Shown here: positions 6,020 through 10,706 of the stretch, piece by piece | How positions within the stretch are numbered: the first letter of the stretch is position 1 | Layout: the number at the start of each line of letters is the position of its first letter | Assembly: GCA_025456105.1 (NCBI GenBank) | Contig: JALOLG010000019.1 | Span: forward strand, 1 to 10,706 | Origin: Ilumatobacteraceae bacterium | Lineage (GTDB): Bacteria > Actinomycetota > Acidimicrobiia > Acidimicrobiales > Ilumatobacteraceae | Reading direction: 5' to 3' | Length of the DNA stretch: 10,706 nt | Translations under genes and position numbers: made by a program | The notes under the pieces: model-generated | What the model was told of the DNA's origin: nothing | Database searches by the model: none | What the model saw: only the letters and a program-made list of their open reading frames with translations

Positions 6020-8433
6020 AGCCGCTCGATCCTCACGTCGACGATCGGTGTCGAGGCATCGACCAGCTCGCCCACCGAACCGCCCCCCTGCTGGAAGCGG
6101 ACGCGCACCGTGCCCCGCGGCACGGTCGCGTCGGTGTGCAGCGGCAGCACCACCGAGCTGCGCGCGCCGACGAGCTGCACCTCGGTGCCGGCCGACACGC
6201 CGACCAGCTCGAGGTCGAGCGGGTGGACGAGCGCCGCTGGTCCGGGTGCGAGGTGCGCGAGCGACGGCGACGTGGCCGTGCCGACGGCCCGGTCGTACAG
6301 CGTTCGCGACACCACGAGTCGATAGTCATAGTTGTTCCGCTCGCCCGCCGACGAAGATGCCGGCGGCAAGAAGGCCAACGGGGCCTCCGTGAGGACCCCC
6401 TCGACGTTCCGGGCGACGGCGGTGCGAGTGACACCGGCGTACGCCGGCACCCGGGTGGCGATGGCGTCGGTGACGTCGTCGACCGAGCCGAAGCCCAGGT
6501 CGTGACCCAGTGCGAGCCCGAGCTCGGTGGCGATCATCCAGTCGGGCCGCGACGTGCCGGTGGCGGTGACCTTCGCGACGACGCCGCTGACGCGCCCCTC
6601 GAGGTTGGTGGTGGTGCCGTCCTTCTCGCCGTAGGCGGCCGCAGCGAGCACCACGTCGGCCTGCTCGGACGACGCCGTGAGGAACGTGTCGACCGCCACG
6701 ATGCGCCGAGCACCGGCCAGCGCTCGGCGGGCGAGATCGGTGTCGGGGCAGTCGGCCATCGGGTCGCTGCCCACGAGCACGAGCAGCTCGAGGCGACCCT
6801 CGGCGGCGGCACGGAGCACGTCGAGCCCGCCCCCCGCTCCCTCGCTCGGCGCCATGCCCAGCTGCAGCGCGCCCACGACGTTGCCGCGGCGCAGCGCGGG
6901 CAGCACCGACCACGACGCACCGGCGCCCGTGAGACCGTCGAGCAGCGAGGCGAGCGTGGCCGTGGCGACCTCCTGGGACTCCGCGAGGTTGCCGCGCCCG
7001 GCGACGACCACCACCGGTCCGCGAGCCAGCTGGTCGCGCACCTCGGGGTCGGCCAGCGCGGCCGACACCGCCTGCGCGCCGAGGCCCGGCTCGTACGGGA
7101 ACCGCTTCCAGGCGTACCGCGACAGGCCCGTGCCCACCGACGACAGCTCGACGATGCGGCTGCGGCGCTTCTCGGCGGCGTCGCGGAGCCGCAGGTACAG
7201 CACCGGCAGCTCCTCTTTGAGATCGGGGCCGAGCAGCACGATCGTCGGTGCGTTCGCAGCGTCGGTGATCGTGGCGCGGGGCAGGCCGAGGACCTCGGTG
7301 GGCAGCCCGTCGCCGACCTGGGCGTCGCGCAGCGTGACGCCCAGCGCGTCGGCGAGCGCCGCCCAGGCGAACGCGTCTTCGTTGGTGCCGCGCGCCCCGC
7401 CGAGGATGCCGATCGACCGCGGTCCACCCGACTCGAGCGCCTCGGTGACGAGCCGGGCCGCAGCGCCGAGGGCGCCGGTCCACGACGTGGGCTCGAGGCC
7501 CGACTCACCGCGAACGAGCGGCGTGGTCAGGCGGTCGTCGGACCCGATGGATTCGAAGTTGAAGCGACCGCGGTCGCACAGCCAACCCCAGTTCACCGAC
7601 TCGACGTCGAGACCCTGGTAGCGGACGAGCTCGTCGCGGGTCGACTGCACCACGGTGCGGCACCCGACCGAGCACGTGGTGCACGTGCTCGCCCGCTGGT
7701 CGAGGTCCCACGGCCGGGCCTTGAAGCGGTACGGCGAGGCCGTGAGCGCGCCGACCGGGCAGATCTGCACCGTGTTGCCGGAGAAGTACGACGAGAACGG
7801 CTCGTCCGGGAACGTCATCACCTGGGTGTCGTTGCCGCGGCTGATGAAGTGGATCAGCTTGTCGCCCGCCACCTCGTCGGCGAAGCGGGTGCACCGGTCG
7901 CACTGGATGCAGCGCTCGCGGTCGAGGAACACGAGGTCGCTGATGGGGATCGGCTTCTCCCAGTGGCGCTTCTGCTCGACGAAGCGGCTCTCGCCGGGTC
8001 CGTGGCTGAACGCCTGGTCCTGCAGGGGGCACTCGCCGCCCTTGTCGCACACCGGGCAGTCGAGCGGGTGGTTCACGAGCAGCAGCTCGAGCACGCCTTC
8101 TTGGGCCCGCTTGACCTGGGGGGTGTCGGTGCGCACGACTTGGCCCTCGGCAACCGGGGTCATGCACGACACCACCATCATCGGGCCCCGCGGTCCGTCG
8201 ACTTCGACGAAGCACTGCCGGCACATCCCGACCGGGGTCATGCGCGGGTGGTAGCAGAAGTGGGGGACGTACGAGCCGGCAGCGATGGCCGCGTCGATCA
8301 CCATCGACCCGGGCTGGGCCTCGAACGGCCGGCCGTCGACGGTGACCGTGAGCGTGCGCTTCGGCTCCGGCTCGGGCTCGGTGGCTGCGTCGACGTCGGT
8401 GCCGTCGGTGTCGTCGATGGTCTCGTCAGACAT
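6016..8433 (-). CDS. nuoG: NADH-quinone oxidoreductase subunit G
   Basis: Large Fe-S subunit of the NADH-oxidising arm, 805 residues, similar to mycobacterial NuoG (about 800). After an acidic N-terminal leader (residues 1-25), a 2Fe-2S ferredoxin domain carries Cys60, Cys71, Cys74 and Cys90 (N1b). The His-Cys motif NHPLDCPVCDKGGECPLQ supplies His122, Cys126, Cys129 and Cys135 (N5). CIQCDRC plus a distant cysteine give Cys175, 178, 181 and 225 (N4). A fourth motif, CTTCSVGC with Cys286 (Cys251, 254, 258, 286), matches the off-path cluster N7, present in only some bacteria. The rest resembles the molybdopterin oxidoreductase fold, with pieces such as VLVGSDPMADCPDTDLARRAL and ADVVLAAAAYGEKDGTTTNLEGRV; in complex I this domain has lost the cofactor. 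ATG at 8433, with GGAG 9 bases upstream, overlaps the end of nuoF by 8 bases. Confidence 0.98.
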   Translation of the reverse strand: MSDETIDDTDGTDVDAATEPEPEPKRTLTVTVDGRPFEAQPGSMVIDAAIAAGSYVPHFCYHPRMTPVGMCRQCFVEVDGPRGPMMVVSCMTPVAEGQVVRTDTPQVKRAQEGVLELLLVNHPLDCPVCDKGGECPLQDQAFSHGPGESRFVEQKRHWEKPIPISDLVFLDRERCIQCDRCTRFADEVAGDKLIHFISRGNDTQVMTFPDEPFSSYFSGNTVQICPVGALTASPYRFKARPWDLDQRASTCTTCSVGCRTVVQSTRDELVRYQGLDVESVNWGWLCDRGRFNFESIGSDDRLTTPLVRGESGLEPTSWTGALGAAARLVTEALESGGPRSIGILGGARGTNEDAFAWAALADALGVTLRDAQVGDGLPTEVLGLPRATITDAANAPTIVLLGPDLKEELPVLYLRLRDAAEKRRSRIVELSSVGTGLSRYAWKRFPYEPGLGAQAVSAALADPEVRDQLARGPVVVVAGRGNLAESQEVATATLASLLDGLTGAGASWSVLPALRRGNVVGALQLGMAPSEGAGGGLDVLRAAAEGRLELLVLVGSDPMADCPDTDLARRALAGARRIVAVDTFLTASSEQADVVLAAAAYGEKDGTTTNLEGRVSGVVAKVTATGTSRPDWMIATELGLALGHDLGFGSVDDVTDAIATRVPAYAGVTRTAVARNVEGVLTEAPLAFLPPASSSAGERNNYDYRLVVSRTLYDRAVGTATSPSLAHLAPGPAALVHPLDLELVGVSAGTEVQLVGARSSVVLPLHTDATVPRGTVRVRFQQGGGSVGELVDASTPIVDVRIERL
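6030..6034 (-). promoter_or_regulatory. Ribosome binding site for nuoH (GTG start)
   Basis: GAGGA on the coding strand, 10 bases before the GTG at 6019, inside the last codons of nuoG. It supports the GTG start, which also keeps the first membrane helix. Confidence 0.6.
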
Positions 8434-9814
8434 GGGCGCCCGCTCCGTGGATGGCGTGCCGCTCGACGCCGTCGATCGGGCGACCGTGCTGCACGTAGTG
8501 CTCGAACTCGTGCTGGAACCTGCGCACCGCCGACGCGATCGGGCTGACGGCCGAGGGGCCGAGCGGGCAGATCGTGGTCTGGCGCGGGGGCCAGGCGAGG
8601 CCGGGGCTGATCGACTCGCACACGTCGAGCAGCGTGGCCAGGTCGTCGGCCCGACCGTGCCCGTCGAGCATGCGCTTCAGGATCCGCTCGAGCCACGTGG
8701 TGCCCTCACGGCAGGGCGTGCACTTGCCGCAGCTCTCGCGGGCGAAGAACCGCACCACCCGCCAGCACGCCGCCACCATGTCGGTGCGGTCGTCCATCAC
8801 GACGATCGCACCCGAGCCGAGCATCGAGCCGGCTTGGTCGACGGTGGGCTTGTCGAGGGGGAGATCGAGGTGCTCGTCGAAGAACCACATCGCGCTCGCG
8901 CCGCCGGGGATGAACGCCTTCACCGACCGACCGTGGCGCACGCCGCCGCAGTACTCGGGGGCCTCGAAGAGCATCCGGAAGGTGGTGATGCCGTTGGGCA
9001 CCTCGAACACACCGGGCCGGTTCACGTGACCCGACACCGCGAACATCCGCATGCCCGTCGACGTGGGCGCACCCAGGTCGTGGAACGCCTGGCCCGACTC
9101 GTTGATGATCCAGGGCACGTTCGACAGCGTCTCGACGTTGTTGACGATCGTGGGCTGCATGTAGAGGCCCTTGGCCGCCGGGAAGAACGGCGGCTTCAGA
9201 CGGGGCATGCCGCGCTCGCCCTCGAGGCTCTCGATGAGCGCCGTCTCCTCACCCACGATGTAGGCGCCGGCACCCCACGTGAGCGTGACGTCGACCGAGA
9301 AGTCGGTCCCGAGGATGTTGCGGCCGACGAGGCCGTTCGCGTACGCGTCGTTCAGGGCCTGGGCGAGGCGCTCCTGTGCGAGCGCCATCTCGCCGCGCAC
9401 GTAGAGGAACGCCTGCGCGGCACCGATGGCGTACGCCGCGATCACGACGCCCTCGATCAGCTGGTGGGGGTCGAGCTCCATCAGCATGCGGTCCTTGTAG
9501 GTGCCCGGCTCCGACTCGTCGCCGTTGATCACCAGGTACCGCGGGAACACGTCCGGCGGGAGGAACCCCCACTTCGTGCCGGCAGGGAAGCCGGCGCCGC
9601 CACGACCCTGCATCTCGGAGGTGCGCACCTCGTCGTGCACCTGCTGGGGCGTCATCGAGGTGAGGGCCTTGCGGAGGGCCGTGTATCCGCCGGTGCGCAC
9701 GTAGCCGTCGTACGTGAAGCCGTCGGCGACGTCGAAGCGGGCGGTGATGAGCCGGGGGCCCGTGGGCACCAGGCCCGGCACGGTGTAGCTCGTGGGCGTG
9801 GGGGTGTCGGTCAT
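8426..9814 (-). CDS. nuoF: NADH-quinone oxidoreductase subunit F (NADH- and FMN-binding)
   Basis: Catalytic subunit that takes hydride from NADH onto FMN and passes electrons to the 4Fe-4S cluster N3. It has 462 residues, close to the usual 440-450. Motifs: glycine-rich RGRGGAGFPAGTKWGF (about 70-84) and NGDESEPGTYKDR (97-109) for FMN/NADH, GAGAYIVGEETALIESLEG (181-199), and the N3 ligands ESCGKCTPCREG (Cys362, 365, 368) with Cys416 in TTICPLGPSA. The reading frame stays open upstream for another 114 codons to 10156, but that stretch is only the off-frame complement of nuoE. The start at the ATG 9814-9812 is chosen because it overlaps the nuoE stop as ATGA, has GAGGT 9 bases upstream, and begins just before the recognisable N-terminus. 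Residues 1-20 are a short Pro/Thr-rich extension. The gene ends 8 bases inside nuoG. Confidence 0.98.
   Translation of the reverse strand: MTDTPTPTSYTVPGLVPTGPRLITARFDVADGFTYDGYVRTGGYTALRKALTSMTPQQVHDEVRTSEMQGRGGAGFPAGTKWGFLPPDVFPRYLVINGDESEPGTYKDRMLMELDPHQLIEGVVIAAYAIGAAQAFLYVRGEMALAQERLAQALNDAYANGLVGRNILGTDFSVDVTLTWGAGAYIVGEETALIESLEGERGMPRLKPPFFPAAKGLYMQPTIVNNVETLSNVPWIINESGQAFHDLGAPTSTGMRMFAVSGHVNRPGVFEVPNGITTFRMLFEAPEYCGGVRHGRSVKAFIPGGASAMWFFDEHLDLPLDKPTVDQAGSMLGSGAIVVMDDRTDMVAACWRVVRFFARESCGKCTPCREGTTWLERILKRMLDGHGRADDLATLLDVCESISPGLAWPPRQTTICPLGPSAVSPIASAVRRFQHEFEHYVQHGRPIDGVERHAIHGAGAHV
8443..8446 (-). promoter_or_regulatory. Ribosome binding site for nuoG
   Basis: GGAG on the coding strand, 9 bases before the nuoG ATG at 8433 and inside the 3' end of nuoF. 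It supports the start that overlaps nuoF by 8 bases. Confidence 0.55.
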
Positions 9815-10398
9815 CGTGCGTCGACCTCGGCTTGGGCCGTGCGGCCCGTGTCGGCCCAGTTCTGGGGGGTGCGCTGGCGCACGCGGGCGAGCGTGCCGTG
9901 GGGAGGGATCTCGTCGGCGAGCCCGCCCGCTCGCAGGTCGGCGATCAGCAGGTCGAACTCGGCGTGGGTCACCCGGTACCGGTAGCGGTAGTTCACCTGC
10001 AGCGCGGGCGCCTCGGTGCACGCGGCGATGCACTCGACGTCCTCGATCGTGAACATGCCGTCGTCGGTGGTGCTGCCCGCCTTGATGCCCAGGTGGTGCT
10101 CGGCGTGCTCGAGCAGCTCCCAGGCGCCGAGGAGCTGGCACGAGATGTTGGTGCACACGTTGATGCAGTACCGGCCGACCGGCTCGAACTTGAACATCTC
10201 GTAGAACGTCGCGGTGCCGTACACCTCCGCCGGGGTGATCCCGAGCAGCTCGGCGATGTGGCGCATCGCGTCCTCGCTCACGTAGCCGTCCTGCTCCTGG
10301 GCGAGGTGCAGGATCGGGATGAGCGCCGACTTGGGTCGCGGGTAGCGGCCGATGATCTCCTTGGCGATGGTGACGTTGGCGTCGGTCAGGCGGGGCAT
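9811..10398 (-). CDS. nuoE: NADH-quinone oxidoreductase subunit E
   Basis: Thioredoxin-like 2Fe-2S subunit of the NADH dehydrogenase module, a partner of NuoF. It has 195 residues. The N-terminal helical part (MPRLTDANVTIAKEIIGRYPRPKSALIPILHLAQEQDGYVS) and the GITPAEVYGTATFYEMFKFEPVG segment are typical. The N1a ligands are all present: Cys82 and Cys87 in CTNISC, and Cys123 and Cys127 in CIAAC. After about residue 165 there is a polar tail of some 30 residues that is not part of the conserved fold. The ATG at 10398 has GAGGAT 4 bases upstream and follows the nuoD stop by 19 bases, the widest gap in the window. The stop overlaps the nuoF start as ATGA. Confidence 0.98.
   Translation of the reverse strand: MPRLTDANVTIAKEIIGRYPRPKSALIPILHLAQEQDGYVSEDAMRHIAELLGITPAEVYGTATFYEMFKFEPVGRYCINVCTNISCQLLGAWELLEHAEHHLGIKAGSTTDDGMFTIEDVECIAACTEAPALQVNYRYRYRVTHAEFDLLIADLRAGGLADEIPPHGTLARVRQRTPQNWADTGRTAQAEVDAR
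9824..9828 (-). promoter_or_regulatory. Ribosome binding site deciding the nuoF start
   Basis: GAGGT on the coding strand, 9 bases before the ATG at 9814. With the ATGA overlap, it favours this start over the much longer open frame that reaches 10156. Confidence 0.65.
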
Positions 10399-10402
10399 CG
10401 GG

Positions 10403-10408
10403 ATCCTC
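10403..10408 (-). promoter_or_regulatory. Ribosome binding site for nuoE
   Basis: GAGGAT in the 19-base gap between nuoD and nuoE, 4 bases before the nuoE ATG. This is the only ribosome binding site here that lies outside a coding region. Confidence 0.65.
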
Positions 10409-10417
10409 GGGTGGCGC

Positions 10418-10706
10418 TCACCGATCGACTTCGCCGAGGACGGGGTCGACCGAGGAGATGACGGCGACGGCGTCGGCCACGAGGCCGCCGCGCATCATGT
10501 GGGGCAGGCACTGGATGTTGACGAACGATGGTGCGCGCACGTGCATGCGGTACGGGGTGGACGAGCCGTCGCTCGCGATGTAGCACCCGATCTCGCCGCG
10601 TGGGCTCTCGATCGCCACGTAGACCTCGCCCTCGGGCACCTTGAAGCCCTCGGTGAAGATCTTGAAGTGGTGGATCAGCGCCTCCATCGACTCGTCGATG
10701 CGGGCC
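10418..10706 (-). CDS. nuoD: NADH-quinone oxidoreductase subunit D, C-terminal part (runs off right edge)
   Basis: The frame is open from the right edge to a TGA at 10420-10418, giving the last 95 residues of NuoD (about 400-440 in full). NuoD is the 49-kDa-type subunit, related to the large subunit of NiFe hydrogenases. With NuoB and NuoH it builds the quinone-reduction site. Seen: [47 protein letters not shown], then the terminal [39 protein letters not shown]. The PRGE motif and the DPVLGEVDR end are family hallmarks. An internal Met at 10687 is not a start, because the homologous sequence continues upstream of it to the edge. It is the first gene of the set in this window and is transcribed into nuoE. 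Confidence 0.97.
   Translation of the reverse strand, partial: ARIDESMEALIHHFKIFTEGFKVPEGEVYVAIESPRGEIGCYIASDGSSTPYRMHVRAPSFVNIQCLPHMMRGGLVADAVAVISSVDPVLGEVDR

Noticed and set aside
6136..8547. An open frame of about 800 codons on the plus strand opposite nuoG, and similar long plus-strand frames at 1711-3267, 8285-9985 and 32-1234
   Set aside because: They are complements of well-conserved nuo genes. Their products are rich in Arg, His, Glu and Ala with no domain pattern, as expected opposite GC-rich codons in which stop codons are rare. No plausible start context or independent signal was seen.
9815..10156. A 114-codon upstream extension of the nuoF frame
   Set aside because: It lies entirely within nuoE in another frame, has a His/Arg/Pro-rich shadow composition, and is bypassed by a good ATG with a ribosome binding site and ATGA overlap.
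10399..10417. A possible internal promoter or regulatory gap between nuoD and nuoE
   Set aside because: It is only 19 bases and is fully explained by the nuoE ribosome binding site; no -10/-35 pattern or inverted repeat is visible.
1..10706. A search for a new system, defence gene, mobile element, RNA gene or CRISPR array
   Set aside because: The whole window is covered by recognised nuo coding sequence on one strand with intact motifs, so there is no room for another locus and no array-like repeat or tRNA-like structure was seen.

Overview
The window holds part of one operon on the minus strand: the genes for the proton-pumping NADH:quinone oxidoreductase (respiratory complex I, NDH-1). Reading in the direction of transcription, from high to low coordinates, the order is nuoD (3' end only), nuoE, nuoF, nuoG, nuoH, nuoI, nuoJ, nuoK, nuoL and nuoM (5' part only). 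This is the usual bacterial nuo order. nuoA-nuoC should lie beyond the right edge and nuoN beyond the left edge. There are no RNA genes, mobile elements, CRISPR arrays, promoters or terminators that I can support.

The DNA is clearly GC-rich, with a strong G/C preference at third codon positions. GTG starts, TGA stops and a separate nuoE-nuoF-nuoG set with an intact N7 cluster motif in NuoG all fit a high-GC actinobacterium. A lineage such as Acidimicrobiia is possible, but that is an impression from protein style and was not tested.

Right part (about 6016-10706): nuoD end, nuoE, nuoF and nuoG encode the hydrophilic arm. NuoF binds NADH and FMN. The Fe-S clusters of NuoE, NuoF and NuoG carry electrons towards the quinone site near NuoD. 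Middle (3939-6019): nuoH and nuoI link the arms. NuoI carries the last two 4Fe-4S clusters (N6a/N6b) and NuoH forms the membrane side of the quinone chamber. Left part (1-3939): nuoJ, nuoK, nuoL and nuoM encode membrane-arm subunits, with NuoL and NuoM being antiporter-like proton-pumping modules.

Packing is extreme. Every junction is an overlap of 1 to 8 bases except nuoD/nuoE (19 bases) and nuoK/nuoL (4 bases), so there is no intergenic space and translation is probably coupled. Nearly every start has a purine-rich Shine-Dalgarno match inside the preceding gene.

The one feature that stands out is the C-terminus of NuoI: a tail of about 70 residues beyond the ferredoxin domain. It contains a perfect 26-bp direct repeat with a 72-bp period, and its codon use and TAA stop differ from the rest of the operon. 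It looks like late-acquired or repeat-derived sequence. Otherwise this is a conventional housekeeping operon; I do not see a new system here.
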